DNA of 64,000 nt from Proteles cristata cristata (taxonomy: Eukaryota > Chordata > Mammalia > Carnivora > Hyaenidae), in the NCBI GenBank assembly GCA_017311185.1, contig JAESUZ010002888.1, positions 1,054,001 to 1,118,000 on the forward strand, read 5' to 3'. The translations under genes and the position numbers were made by a program. The notes below the pieces were generated by a model. That model was not told the DNA's origin. It made no database searches and saw only the letters and a program-made list of their open reading frames with translations. Shown one piece after another: positions 13,083 to 24,404 of this stretch (position 1 is its first letter; each line of letters starts with the position of its first letter).

Positions 13083-14312
13083 GTTTCTGAGGAATTCTGA
13101 GAGGGTACTGTGCGCAACGGATTTGACCTGGGCAACACTCCCAGCCTCTAAGGCAAACATTCATATTTATGCTGCATGCAAACATGCTTACTAAAAGCTC
13201 ACACTGTAAGTTAAAATGCATTATTTCACTGAATTTCCTGTTGAGCACTTTATACACATCATCATTCCAAATACTGAGAATAACTATCAATAAATGACCC
13301 TACAATCATTAGTATTTCTCCATCTATCTAGCTGTACAAAAGAACAGAGTCCAAAGGGGTGAAGCAGAGCAACTGAACCCTCTGTCTTTTGTAAACCATA
13401 AAACATATCATTTGGTGGTGTCACTTTCCCTGATAAAAGTTTGGCCATTATAACACACAGCTTTATGATATTTTGTCTGTATCATGCACTTCATCCTGTA
13501 GGTGATTTTGAAGAAATATTTGAGCATTACAGCAAGTGGTTTTCATTTTCTTGCTCCTAACCAATTCTTCCTCTTTTTAGTTGCAACACATATACCCACC
13601 CTTCACCCCTAAATAAAAGAGTCTCACAATTTGTGTCGGTGCTGTGTAAATGTTGTAGCAAGAGCGATTATTTTGTGAATTTATTGTCAGGAATTTGCCA
13701 AACTAGTACACATTCAGATTTAGATCATTTGCATCTCCATAAATAGAAAACGCTCCTATGAAAAGTGACAGTTGGCGCTTGAGTTGACTGCTGTCCTTAC
13801 TCTCAATACGTGGATTGAGAAGGTGGTCTTCGCTGTCAACTTATATTTTTAGGAGGCAGTGGAATCAGATGAGAAATGTCATGTCACAAGATAGAGTTTT
13901 CAGAATTTTCTTTTTTGGCTTGTTTTCACAGACTTCAAGGTTCTGCTTTATACTTCCTGTTTCTAACCACCGTTATTTGTTCCCATTTTAAAACATAATT
14001 TAAAAACAGTTGAAAATTCTACTTTTGAATCACTAAACATAAAGGACACTAAAACCAGAAAACCCTGATTTTTTGGCATTCTTGTGTTATACCCAGACTC
14101 CAAGGACTTTAAGCTTCCTGAGAGAAAGGGACCACTTTTACCTTGCATCCATACACTGCCTTGTTGTGTGTGGACATGATGATATTTGGTGATGAGACTA
14201 ATATGGGAGAAGTTTTATTAACAAAAACAATTGTTCAGCACCGTATCTTTAAAAGCCAGTAATTGGGTAGGTGCAAAAGAGTTAAAACAAAACAAAACAA
14301 CCCAGCAGTGTG
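13083..14312. other. Repeat-poor segment, conserved-noncoding-like
   Basis: No interspersed repeat recognised. The part at 13640-13860 has retained CpGs and an exact octamer ATTTGCAT (13727-13734), and may be a conserved noncoding element. That is inference from composition only. Confidence 0.35.
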
Positions 14313-14320
14313 AGTACTTA

Positions 14321-14412
14321 CAGATGATCTGACGAAGCACACAGTGAAGTTCCTGAACTCTAGAGGGCAAGCTGAAGCTGTGATCATAAATTACTCGCAC
14401 ATACTTGTCTGA
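14321..14412 (-). other. Exon-like segment, or noncoding CTCF-like site
   Basis: On the minus strand the segment ends at a consensus donor (GTAAGT, 14315-14320). It is open in one frame that reads KYVRVIYDHSFSLPSRVQEL and onward, and the frame stays open beyond both edges. Candidate acceptors near 14412-14425 are weak, because the pyrimidine tract is about 20 nt away and interrupted. The plus strand also carries a CTCF-like core (about 14357-14372) in the same place, which could explain its composition without coding. I do not recognise the peptide. Confidence 0.25.
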
Positions 14413-15849
14413 AGCTGCAGGGCTGCTATCACAGGATTTACCAACAAGGGAAAAGTACTACACTTTCCAGTCATTAACTACATATGATTTTCCTCCTGAG
14501 CGTGCACACTTGAACTACAACAAAAATGCTCCATAAACTAGAAGATGTTGAAAATAGTATTCTACTGATTGGGTTATAAAATCTTTTATTGACATCCAAG
14601 TGTACACACTTATCTTCCTTAATCTTCAAGTAAGATTGGAATTCTGTGAATAGCCCTTAGAAGAATAGAGAAATCCTGAGGATATCTCTGTTGGTTTTAG
14701 GATATTTTATATGATTATATAGCTGCATGATGCCCATTATAATAAAATCTTTAAAATTTGATGGAGAAGTCATTTTTTATGGCCCTCCTTTTTAAAAGCT
14801 TATTTTGGAAAGGTTTATGTTAGAATGAATATCTACACAATCCCTAGCACAATCTGTCAGAGATTTCTAGTCAGAAACCCTGGTGGCACTTTAGTGATTA
14901 AACTATACTATTTATTTGATCTAAAAGTATGACCAGCTGATAATGATATTGTCATATCTCTCACTGTGGTTAGACAAACATACTTTGAAGAAAATTTACT
15001 ATAGTTTTTTGGGTATATTCCAAACAGATCTGGATTTCAGAACTTTGGCAAAGAAGTAGTGGATTATAGTCAACAGAAGTATGGAAGTCCTAATCTCAGT
15101 GAGAGATTAGGCAGTGAGCTAAAACCTGGTAATGGACATAGTAAGTACCTGCTCTCAGGAATGGCCATCGTCTCACACGTGAAGTAGATATGCAAACAAC
15201 TCATGTATATGTTGAGATCATTGGGATCATGTATACTACAGAGAATAGCACAGATGGATGACTAATTCTATGAAAGAACAGGAGGAGGTGGATGTAGACT
15301 GGACAGAGAAAAGTATGAGCATATGACAAGTAACGTGGTCTTTAGGGGGCCCAAGATGTCACCAGATACATATAGAAGGAAGTCACATTGGATGTGGGTA
15401 AACAGAGGGACATATCTGTTACCATTGAAACATTGTGCCAGCAAAGGGCTGAGCCACCCTATTGATCACAAAATAGGGTGGTTGAAAGCATATGTATGGC
15501 TTGAGATAACATCTCTGAAAGGCAAAACCAAACATATCAGAAGTAAGATTTCTTTATGTTACTTCTCTCTGATCATTTCCCTACAGCCGATGGTACACTG
15601 AATGCATTATAAGTGGTAGTTTAAGAACCCTATGGGTGACTTCCTTTTAGTAGGATAATATGCAGGAAAGTTCACAAAATTAACTAGAAAGCTCCATGAA
15701 TTATCAAAAATGAGTCAATTCAAGAGACAGAATATTACCCCTATTTTAGACACAGCTTTCTGGACCTTGTTGGTCACCAACACCCTTTAACCACAAAGAG
15801 AATCATTCTTTTCTTTTGTGGTACTTCCCTTCTTTTAAAAGATGTTTTC
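14413..15849. other. Unique DNA, nothing firm
   Basis: No repeat family recognised with confidence. It contains the weak plus-strand exon-like segment at 15041-15140, reported under findings, and a 92-codon open frame (15323-15601) with no recognisable similarity. Confidence 0.4.
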
Positions 15850-16151
15850 AGCATCCATATAGGTGGTCCTAATAACTATGATATAGGTTTAAGGTAGCCT
15901 TATACAAAGAGAAGCCTATAATTATGCATAATCTTCTGACGTTTTCTGTCAATAGATTGGAGAGTAATAAAAAAGTTTGCAAATTTAGTAATTCATTCAT
16001 TTTCTCTGTTGCATAGTATTCCATTTTATAAACATGCCATAGTTTATGTATTCTATTTTTTACATAACCTTGGATCATTTAATTTTTCGCTACTAAAATT
16101 AAAGATCCTTTATAGCTTATCGTTTTTTTGTACTAAATGTTTTATTTATTT

Positions 16152-16190
<39 letters not shown>

Positions 16191-16960
16191 TGCACACAGG
16201 GGAGGGTCAGAGACAGAGAAAGATACACAATCTGAAACAGGCTCCAGGCTCTGAGCTGGGTGTCAGCACAGAGCCCGACGTGAGGCTCGAACCCACAAAC
16301 ATCGAGATCATGACCTGAGCCGAAGTCGAACGCCAACCGACTGAGTCACCCAGGCGCCCCCGTAAAGCTTATCGTATGCATCTTGATGTAAATGTACACA
16401 CATTAATACTGAAGGTATAAATGAGTGGAAGTGGGTCATAGGGAGTATATATCTGCGATTTTAGGAAATAATCCCCAAAGTGGTTGTTTCAATTAATCTT
16501 CCCACCCATTCCCCTTGTTCCATATCCTCTCCAACATAGTATTTTCAGTCTTTTAAATTGTAGCCATTCTAATATCTGTGTGACAGCATCTTATTATGCT
16601 TTAATTTGCATTTCTTTGATTACTCAGGAGCCTAAATATCTTACATATGTTTGTTAACTAGTTTGATATTCTTGTATGTGACATGGCTTTAATTGCCATC
16701 TTTCTATTGGGCGGCCAGGTTGACTCTGCCCCACCTTATGAATCATAGTTCTGCATACATATTCTGGATGTGATCTTTGCCTGCTATGAATGTTTAAAAT
16801 ATCTTTTCATACGCTGTAGCTTGTCTTTTTACTCCACGATTGATGACTTTTGATGAGTGGAATAACTTCACTTTAATGCAGTCCAATCAAGTTATCTTTT
16901 CTTATATGGCTCATGCTCTCTGTGCCACAGTTTAAAAATCTTCTGCTGTTTTGAGTTAAC
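15850..16960 (-). mobile_element. Ancient L1 (L1M-type), antisense, split by a SINE
   Basis: Antisense L1 wording on both sides of the SINE at 16124-16365. Before it, a minus-strand reading contains a remnant of the ORF2 C-terminal region around 'MEYYAT'. After it come 'attgtagccattctaatatc', 'gctttaatttgcatttcttt' and 'cagtccaatcaagttatctt'. Heavily mutated and without coding capacity. Confidence 0.65.
16124..16365 (-). mobile_element. CAN-SINE with 10 bp target-site duplication
   Basis: Full-length minus-strand copy from a (GA)n-rich tail region (16154-16187) to a nearly intact head (…CACCCAGGCGCCCC, ending about 16361). The direct repeat AGCTTATCGT at 16114-16123 and 16366-16375 is the target-site duplication. 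Many CpGs survive. It is inserted inside the older L1. Confidence 0.93.
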
Positions 16961-16982
16961 TAAGAAATTCTCTCAAGATCCT

Positions 16983-17099
16983 TGGAGTGCCTGGTTGGCT
17001 TACTTAGAGGAGCAAGAGACTCTTGACTTCAGGGTGATGAGTTTGAGCCCTACGTTTGGTATAGAGATTACTTAAATAAAACTTAAAAAAAAAAAAAAA
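16983..17099 (+). mobile_element. Short tRNA-derived SINE variant
   Basis: A tRNA-like head ('gagtgcctggttggctta'), a B-box-like 'gtttgagccctacgtttggt', then 'atagagattacttaaataaa' and poly-A. It lacks the TCTC-rich section of the longer felid SINE, so it is a separate, shorter carnivoran subtype. It lies immediately 5' of a second SINE in the same orientation. Confidence 0.75.
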
Positions 17100-17103
17100 G
17101 ACT

Positions 17104-17300
17104 GGGGCACTTGGGTGGCTCAGTCGGTTACGTGACTGACTTCAGCTCAGGTCATGATCACATGGTTCCGGGTTTGAGTCCCGAGTTGGACTCTGTGATG
17201 ATGGCTAGCTCAGAGCCTGGAGCCTGTTTCAAATTCTGTATCTCCCTCTCTCTCTGACCCTCCCCTGCTCATGCTCTCTCTCTCTTGGAAAAGAAAAGAC
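17104..17300 (+). mobile_element. CAN-SINE (felid type)
   Basis: Head 'ggggcacttgggtggctcag', 'cagctcaggtcatgatcaca', 'cagagcctggagcctgtttc', a TCTC-rich tract and a degraded A-rich tail. Confidence 0.9.
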
Positions 17301-18600
17301 AAAAATTCATTTCTATGTATCTTCCAAAAACCAAGAAAATTAGCCAAAGGACACAGTTGTCAAAATCTACTTCCCCAAATATTTCTGGGTGAGAAATTCC
17401 TCAGAAGAGGAAAAGAAGTCATTCTGTAGAGGCTTTTTTTGCAGCTAACGTGTGGGTGGACCTGAGATTTACAGCAGCTTTCCGACGAGCCCTTGAGATT
17501 CACCCACTTCACTTTGGTGACTGTGGTAGTTTGTGAAAGCTTCTGAGAACTTCCTAAGAATTGCAGCAGCTTTGTAAAGCTTTTGATAAGTCTTTCTTCA
17601 GTGTGTTCAGCTGAGTGCAATAATTTTCAGTGGTAGCTCTTTAGATCTTCAGACCCTCAGATCTTTCAGGGTTGGTATAAGCCCCCACTACTCATAGTAA
17701 GTGTTCTAGTTATCTTTCATTGGACACTGTATTCATCACAGTCCTTAGAAATAATCTGAGGCAAAGTGAGAATTTTCATTCCAGATATTTAGTGTCACTA
17801 GTAATCCAGAATCTCATTAATTTTGTTCCAGGCATTAAAATGATTTTAAATGAGCTGCAGGTGCTATGAGGCATATCTACTTCCTGCTGATGGTTAATCC
17901 TTGGGTTTAGTCTTGAAGGACTACCAAATCAGGGGACATTTACCGGGTCTCTAACTGCACCAGTTCTGGACTCTTCCTTTGGCTTTGCAGATTCTCAGCT
18001 GTTTGGCCACTACAGAAACTGATACACCTCTTGGGAAAAGTAGCCCCAAATGCCAAACTCTTCTCTCGAGATTTTTATCCTCTGTGGGTCTTTGCTTGCT
18101 ATTTTGTCCTTGTTGCAGTAATTCTCCAAAGTCTACATGGAGAAGAGATTTAATAATTTTTCAGCTTCTGTAATTGTCTTTGGTGACAGTTATGACCCAA
18201 ATTAATTTGTTATTGTGAGATTTAAAGTATATTTCTGTAAATATCATTCATTAAACACAAATCTATTATCACACATAATAATTTCAGTTGAATCAAAGAG
18301 ATTTACACAAAAAAAATTTAAAAGAAATGTGAAAAAACTTGTAATCTTATTTTTGAGTCAGACATAAAAAGTAGAAGCCAATAAGAAGAGAGAGATCTTA
18401 TTATGTAAAATTCAGTACTTCTGGATATTAAAAAATGTTAAAAGATAAGTCATAGACTGAGAATAAGTGTCTGATACACACCAAAGAGAAAATTATCTAT
18501 ATCTATCACCTGTTACTCTCTTAATTGCACTTATATTTTCTTACTTTGTACATTTCCCTTACATTTTTTTGGTTCAGTTTATTTTCCCTATAGCTTTACT
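17301..18600. other. Unique DNA, nothing recognised
   Basis: No clear repeat or exon. A minus-strand 86-codon frame (17360-17620) and a plus-strand 64-codon frame (17979-18173) are unassigned and probably chance. Confidence 0.45.
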
Positions 18601-18613
18601 TTCATGCTTTGTG

Positions 18614-18868
18614 ATTTTTTTTTTTTTTTTTACAAATAGTTTATTGTCAAATTAGTTTCCACATAACACTCAGTGCTCATCCCCACTAGTGCCCTCCTCC
18701 ATGCTCATCCCCCCTCCCCCCCACATCCATCAGTCCTCAGTTTTTGTCAGCATTCAAGAGTCTCTCATGGTTTGCCCTCTCCCTTTCCCCCACCATTTCC
18801 CCCTTCTTCTCCCCCTTGTTCCTCAGTTAAGTTCCTCCTAATCCTCCTATACGTGCAAACATATGATA
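18614..18868 (-). mobile_element. Young L1 3' end, 5'-truncated, with TSD
   Basis: Begins with poly-T then 'acaaatagtttattgtcaaa', the reverse of the carnivoran L1 3' terminus, and runs back through the G-rich 3' UTR (C-rich on this strand). A 13 bp direct repeat TTCATGCTTTGTG at 18601-18613 and 18869-18881 is the target-site duplication. Only about 255 bp of L1 was inserted. Confidence 0.92.
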
Positions 18869-18881
18869 TTCATGCTTTGTG

Positions 18882-20299
18882 GATTTAAAGACTTCTTGTT
18901 ACTCACTGAAGATGTAGAATACTTTTATAAAAAAGATTACTTATTAAGTCAGTGAACACTTACTGAATACCCAGTATCAGTTGCACAAATGTTATAGGAG
19001 AGACAATGGTTAATAGGAAAGATAAAGGTTTTTATTCTGGTAGTCAATCATTGTAAGGGTTTTCTTTTTCTTCTGAATCTTCAGGTTTTTCCCTTCTGTT
19101 GTCCTGTGGAAACTGACAATTATAACTTTTATTTCTGTTTTCTAATCTTAGAACAAGAGGAGAGCTAAGCAGGCCTAGTGCATAACAATGGGAAGACCAT
19201 GAGATTATCTTTGACTTAATGCCCTCTGGTTCACTTGTTGGCTGGTTAAATCCTTCCCCTACCACTTAACTGGATGTTGATGGAGGATGTAACTCCCTGC
19301 TCAGTTTCCTGTTCTAGCAGTCGAATGCATATGGGACTGCTTCTAGACCTACTACCTAGTCTTGTAAATGGATGACATAGATGGAAAAACAAAATCACCA
19401 CTCACTGATACAAAGACTCTTGTGTCTTATCTTTTCCTATGGCTATAGCTATTTCTCTGTAAATCTCACTTCCTTTTTTTTGGGAAATACAATCACCAAC
19501 AAGATGTACACTGGCTGAGAGTGACTGAGGGTGTGTGAATTAGTACTTTGGCTACTTCAAAAGGCACAGGGTTCATGGTAGAGAGATAGCTGCAAAGACT
19601 TTCCTTGAGTGGAGACTTCATATTTTGAATTAGGGCCCCAGTAGGACAGAGTCTAAGAGTTGTCTTACTTTTCACAAAAAAACAATGCAAGTCCTTTCCC
19701 GATTGCATCTGGTTTTTGTATGACTCTATTCTGGTAGCCTTTGTATGTCTTTGTACTTCACCTGTAGGTGGTGCTGGGTGAGCCACATTAGAGACTAACC
19801 AGATGCCATTTTCCCCCTTGGGTTAATTTTTCAGTTCAGTTTCTAATGGTACATTTTCTCATATGTATCTTTATTAGTATTTAAAAGCAAATGCATTGGT
19901 ATTTATATACGTATATGTTAGGCTTGCAAAACTTTGAATGTATATAATCAAGTAGGTCATGACATAATTTCATTCTTTAGACAATTACATATTTATATAA
20001 TATGTGGCAATTTAATTTGAAATAAGAAAGGTGTGAATTTTTCTAAAAATAAAAAAGAATATAAAGTATTTTTCTAAAGATCATCAACACAGTTTTTAAG
20101 CTTTTATTATTTATCTTTTGAAAACTTGTTTTTTCTGTATTTCAAAAGTAATTAAGTTTATTGTCAGATAAAGAAAAGAAAAAGATAAAACTTGCCTGTT
20201 TTCTACCCCATAGTTTTACCAGGGTTGTGTATACAATTGCTTTGGTTACTGTCCAGTGTTGTTAATATAAAGAGGACCAACTACGGGTTCAGGGGCCTC
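18882..20299. other. Unique AT-rich DNA, nothing recognised
   Basis: No repeat or exon confidently recognised. Minus-strand frames of 73 and 97 codons (19044-19265, 19493-19786) have no recognisable similarity. Confidence 0.45.
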
Positions 20300-20458
20300 A
20301 TATCCTACTTTCAAATCTGTTACTAACTGTATGACCTTGGACAAGTATCTTATCCTCTCAGTGCCTAACTGCCTCATCTGTAAAAGTGGGAATAATAATA
20401 TCCACTTCACAGAAGCAGTAATTGAGATAAAACCTGTGAAGCTCTTTAAAGATTCCTG

Positions 20459-20460
<2 letters not shown>
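20300..20460 (+). repeat. MIR SINE
   Basis: Good MIR core in sense order: 'ctgtatgaccttggacaagt', 'cctctcagtgcctaactgcc', 'tcatctgtaaaagtgggaat' with 'aataata', then 'aaacctgtgaagctcttta'. Confidence 0.9.

Positions 20461-20503
<43 letters not shown>
20461..20503. repeat. (AC)n microsatellite, about 21 units
   Basis: Uninterrupted AC dinucleotide tract of about 43 bp starting where the MIR 3' end stops. Likely polymorphic and useful as a marker. Confidence 0.98.
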
Positions 20504-20507
<4 letters not shown>

Positions 20508-20714
20508 CTTTAATAATTAAGCTATTGCTATTTGTAATTTCCTTGTTAAAAATTGTTTATTGTTGTTTATGACATTTTTTACCTAATAACATAATGTAAG
20601 CATATAAAATATTGTCCTATAACACAATTTCAATGGCTGCATAATATGTACTATTACGTATTATGTATACATATCACGTATTTCTTGATGCTTTTTTAAC
20701 TTTTGACTATTGTA

Positions 20715-21185
20715 TACTTTATTAGTTTCCTATGGCTGCTTTAACAGATCACCACTAATTTGGTGGCTTAAAGTAGCCACATTTATTATCTTACAGTTTT
20801 GGAGGTCAGAAGTCTGAAATCAAGGTATTGGCAGGGCTTTGTGTCTCCTGAAACCTCCATGCAGAATTCATTTCCTTGTCTTTTCCAGCTTCTAGAGGTC
20901 CCCTGCATTTCTTGGCTCAGGTCCCTACTTTCATCATCAAAGTACATCATTTCAGCTTCAGCCTCTGTTACATGTCCTTTTTCTGACTGGCTCTGGCCTC
21001 TCTCTTACAGGGGTCTTTGTGATTACACTGGCCCCACCCAGATAATCCAGGATAATCTTCCCATCTCAAGATCCTTAACTAAATCACATCTCCAAAATCT
21101 GCTGCCATGGAAGGCAATGTGTTTACAGGTTCCAGAGATTAGAACGTAGATATCTTTGTGGGGCCATTATTCAGCCTACCACACA
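20715..21185 (+). repeat. Ancient mammalian interspersed repeat, family unassigned
   Basis: A widespread text is recognised: 'tagtttcctatggctgcttt', 'ggtggcttaaagtagccaca', 'cttacagttttggaggtcag', 'gataatccaggataatcttc', ending 'ggggccattattcagcctac'. I remember this as a common old mammalian element but cannot assign its class. A 116-codon open frame across it (20799-21149) is incidental. Confidence 0.65.
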
Positions 21186-21189
21186 CATC

Positions 21190-21608
21190 AAGGTAAAATA
21201 AACCTCTTTAGATGTTTAACCTAATGTGTGTGTTCCTTCATTACTTCTCAGAATACATTTCTACACATAACTTTATTGTTAAATGACATGTCCACTTAAA
21301 GAGTTTTGGTCAATACTTCCCTATTTGACATGTAGCAAAAGCCTAACTGAATATTACTAAATCCAAAAATGTTACATTAATTTACATCCTGAGAAGGATT
21401 TTAGGACAGCTGCATTTTATTTTAATGTTCAGTATTAAAAGGAATTTCCAAACCTTTTAATCATCTTAGCACTTGACTTTTAATTGTTCTTTTTCTTATT
21501 TGTTTAGTTAGTGTTCAATCACTAAAACAGGAAGTTCCTTAGTTTTCTACATTTAGACAAAATTCTAACAGAATAAAAATATCCTATTAAGTAAGATTTA
21601 CTCTCTTG
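21190..21608. other. Unique AT-rich DNA, nothing recognised
   Basis: Short AT-rich stretch between an ancient repeat and a SINE. No features seen. Confidence 0.5.
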
Positions 21609-21810
21609 GGGCACTTGGCTGGCTCAGTAAGTTGAGCCTCTGACTCTTGATTTTGGCTCAGGTGATGATCTCACAGTTTGTGGGTTTGAGCCCATATCAG
21701 ACTCTGTGCTGACAGACTCTCTCACCCTCTCTCTTGATCCTGCCCCACTTGCTCTCTCTTTTCTCTCTCAAAATAAATACATAAAAACTTTTTTAAAAAA
21801 ATAAATAAGG
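21609..21810 (+). mobile_element. CAN-SINE (felid type)
   Basis: Head 'ggggcacttggctggctcag', 'tggctcaggtgatgatctca', 'gactctgtgctgacagactc', a TCTC-rich tract, then an A-rich tail. Moderately diverged. Confidence 0.9.
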
Positions 21811-22082
21811 TTTGCTCTCCTATCATTTGTAAAGTAGCTATTCCATGAAATAGCTGGCAAACATAAGTGAGCTATTGCAACATCTTAAAAAAAAAGAAAT
21901 AAAGCTATGATTTCCTAAGAAATCCATAAGCAACATATAAAAGGCAGAATTTTTTGTTGTTTTAAAAAGTGTTTGCCATATGCTATAGACTTTGATATGC
22001 TACATATTACTTTTGGAATCTGTCATGAGTATAATTCATGAATGGGATTTGGAGAATGATGACAGTATTGATTACATCAAAC

Positions 22083-22368
22083 AATGAGCGAAATAAGTCA
22101 GGCAGAGAAGGACAAATACCATATGTTTGCACGTATAGGAGGATTAGGAGGAACTTGATGGAGGACAAGGGGGAGAAGAAGGGGGAAATGGTGGGGGAAA
22201 GGGAGAGAGGCAAACCATGAGAGACTCTTGAATGCTGACAAAAACTGAGGACTGATGGATGTGGGGGGTAGTGGGGGATGACCATGGAGGAGGACCCTTG
22301 TGGGGATGAGCACTGGGTGTTATGTGGAAACTAATTTGACAATAAACTATTTGTAAAAAAAAAAAAAT
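22083..22368 (+). mobile_element. Young L1 3' end, 5'-truncated
   Basis: Starts in the last codons of ORF2 ('atgagcgaaataagtcaggc'), runs through the G-rich 3' UTR and ends 'gacaataaactatttgt' plus poly-A. Overlapping open frames on both strands (60-92 codons) are by-products of the G-rich/C-rich 3' UTR and not genes. Confidence 0.92.
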
Positions 22369-22784
22369 GTGAGGAAAAAACCAAAAGAAAACTTCTACTC
22401 TTGTCGTTATAGTAAGCTAACATGGGTTCCTAGTCACTTCTTCAAAATTAAACTGAAAACCCAAAGATGAGAGAAGAAAACATGAATTGTAGGAGTTACC
22501 TAAGTACCAATCTGACTTGATTCTCTTTTACTTCTCCCCTCAGTGCCTTCAGACAATAATTGTTTCACCTTTCATTATCCAACTCATTGTCAATACCCAG
22601 AGAAGAATGGCTTAAGGTACAATCAGGGTCCTGAAAACTTAACAGAGTAAAACACAAACAAGGAAATGAGAATGATGAGCTGAAGAGTCTATGAAAACAC
22701 AGGTAGCTGGTCAAGTGCCTTCACAGATTAGAGCTTCTCCAGTGTCTCCTTTTCTAAATCCCCAGGGCAGTTAGGTTACAGATC

Positions 22785-23240
22785 TTCCACAATGTACAAG
22801 GGGATCACATAACCATAAACCCATTGTAAGTTGAAAATAATCATAGGTTAAAATGCATTTAACATACCCAACCTAGGGAACATCATAGCTCAGCCTAGTT
22901 TGCCTTAAATGTGGTCAGAACACTTACAGTGGCATACAGCTGAGCAAAATCATCTAATACAAAGCCTATTTGATAATAAAGTGTTGAATATCTCATGTAA
23001 TTTATTGAATCCTGTACTGAAAGTGATGATAGAATGGTTGTATAGGTACAGCATCATTGTAGGTGAATTGATTGTTCACCCTTGTGATCACGGGACTGAC
23101 TGGGAGCTACAGCTGTCACTGCCCAGCATCATGAGGGAGCATACTACTGCATAGTGCTTACCTGGGGGAAGATCCAAATTCAAGTGTAATTTCTACTGAA
23201 TGTGCACAGCTTTGCACCATCGTAAAGTTGAAAAATCATG
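22785..23240 (-). repeat. Ancient interspersed repeat, family unassigned
   Basis: Shared mammalian text: 'ataaacccattgtaagttga', 'tgtggtcagaacacttacag', 'gttgaatatctcatgtaatt', and 'tttgcaccatcgtaaagttg'. I recognise it as a repeated sequence in placental genomes but cannot name the class. Orientation is tentative. Confidence 0.5.
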
Positions 23241-23345
23241 TCAAACCATCCTAAATTGAAGACTGTACTGAGAAGAAGAATTCTCCTTATGTACCACATT
23301 GTACCCCAAAAGCTGAACCTGACCAATGAGTTCATCCAGAAGAGT

Positions 23346-23425
23346 GACAGCAAATATGGGTTGTCAACAGTAGTTTGGGTGTTTGGACAGCAAATATGGG
23401 TTATCAACAGTAGTTTGGGTGTTTG
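23346..23425. repeat. 40 bp tandem duplication
   Basis: Two adjacent 40 bp copies (23346-23385 and 23386-23425) beginning GACAGCAAATATGGGTT, differing at a single base (g versus a at copy position 18). The near-identity points to a recent duplication. Confidence 0.95.
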
Positions 23426-23697
23426 GAAGTTTGTGCCTTGTAGCTCATCCCTATCTCTGGCTTTCAACTCTTCCTCTTGTCCCTGACCAGAGCAACTAAT
23501 ATCTCCAGGGAAACAAGAGCTCACAAATCAAATACTAGACATCAGGGTAATGCAGCTATTATAAAGAATGTGTTAAATTGAACAGTATATACAATACGAA
23601 GCACAATAATTTGAGCCATAATTTAAAACAAGTATGATAATTATGCTTAAGGAGAAAAAGTAGGATAAGCAACATGAAACCAGAAAAACAGGTCATG

Positions 23698-23912
23698 GGG
23701 CGCCTGGGTGGCTCAGTCAGTTGAGTGCCCAACTTCGACTCAGGTCATGATCTCACTGCTCATGGATTCACGCCTTGCGTCAGGCTCTGTGCTGACAGCT
23801 CAGAGCCTGGAGCCTGCTTCTGATTCTGTATGTCCCTCTGTCTCTGCCCCTCTCCTGCTCATGATCTGCCTTTCTCTGTCTCTCAAAAATAAATAAATAT
23901 TTTAAAAAATGA
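23698..23912 (+). mobile_element. CAN-SINE (felid type), full length
   Basis: Head 'ggggcgcctgggtggctcag', the tRNA B-box area, 'tgctgacagctcagagcctg', 'gagcctgcttctgattctgt', a TCTC region and an AATAAATAAAT tail. Close to consensus. Confidence 0.95.
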
Positions 23913-24176
23913 AAAAGAAAGCAGGTCATAAAATTGGAATAATGAGATACTAAAATATAATGGTTGAAATAAAGAACATTATAGAGGGGATAAATATCAA
24001 ACTGTATACAAATGAAAGATGAATTAGTGACTTGGAAGATACTATTGAAAAGCTTTTCTAGAAGACAACTCTAAAGAATAAAGATATAGAAAAACTTGCA
24101 TAAAATAAAATAAAAATAAATTTCACAAAATTAAAGAAAAATGGAAGAGTTGAGAATTAAAAGACTGAAAGAATTT

Positions 24177-24404
24177 GGGATGCCTGGGTGGCTCAGTCGG
24201 TTAAGCATTTAACCTCAGCTCAGGTCATGATCTTGCAGTTTGTGGGTTCAAACCCCATCTCAGGCTCTGTACTAACAACTCAGAGCCTGGAGTGTGCTTC
24301 AGATTCTGTCCCTCTCTCTCTCTCTCTCTCTCTCTGCCTCTTCCTTCCTCATGCTCTGTCTCTCTCTGTTTCTTAATAATAAATAAATGTTAACAATTTT
24401 TTTT
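24177..24404 (+). mobile_element. CAN-SINE with 18 bp target-site duplication
   Basis: Full-length copy ending in 'aataataaataaatgtt' and a T-rich patch. The direct repeat AAAAGACTGAAAGAATTT at 24159-24176 and 24405-24422 marks the insertion. Confidence 0.95.

Noticed and set aside
16154..16187. (GA)n tract as an independent regulatory element
   Set aside because: It is the expanded TCTC-rich section of a minus-strand SINE.
18673..18888. Proline/serine-rich open frame
   Set aside because: It is the reverse strand of the G-rich L1 3' UTR. The same artefact appears at 22007-22313 and 51528-51770.
20799..21149. 116-codon frame
   Set aside because: Lies entirely within an ancient interspersed repeat.
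23180..23524. Opposing 114- and 82-codon frames with repeated peptide
   Set aside because: The internal peptide repeat is the translated 40 bp DNA duplication inside an old repeat, not a designed protein repeat.
23708..24376. Frames reading like 'MAQSVECPTSTQVMISLL' on SINE copies
   Set aside because: The same peptide recurs at most CAN-SINEs (also 30708, 37603, 44237) because they share a sequence. SINEs do not encode proteins.
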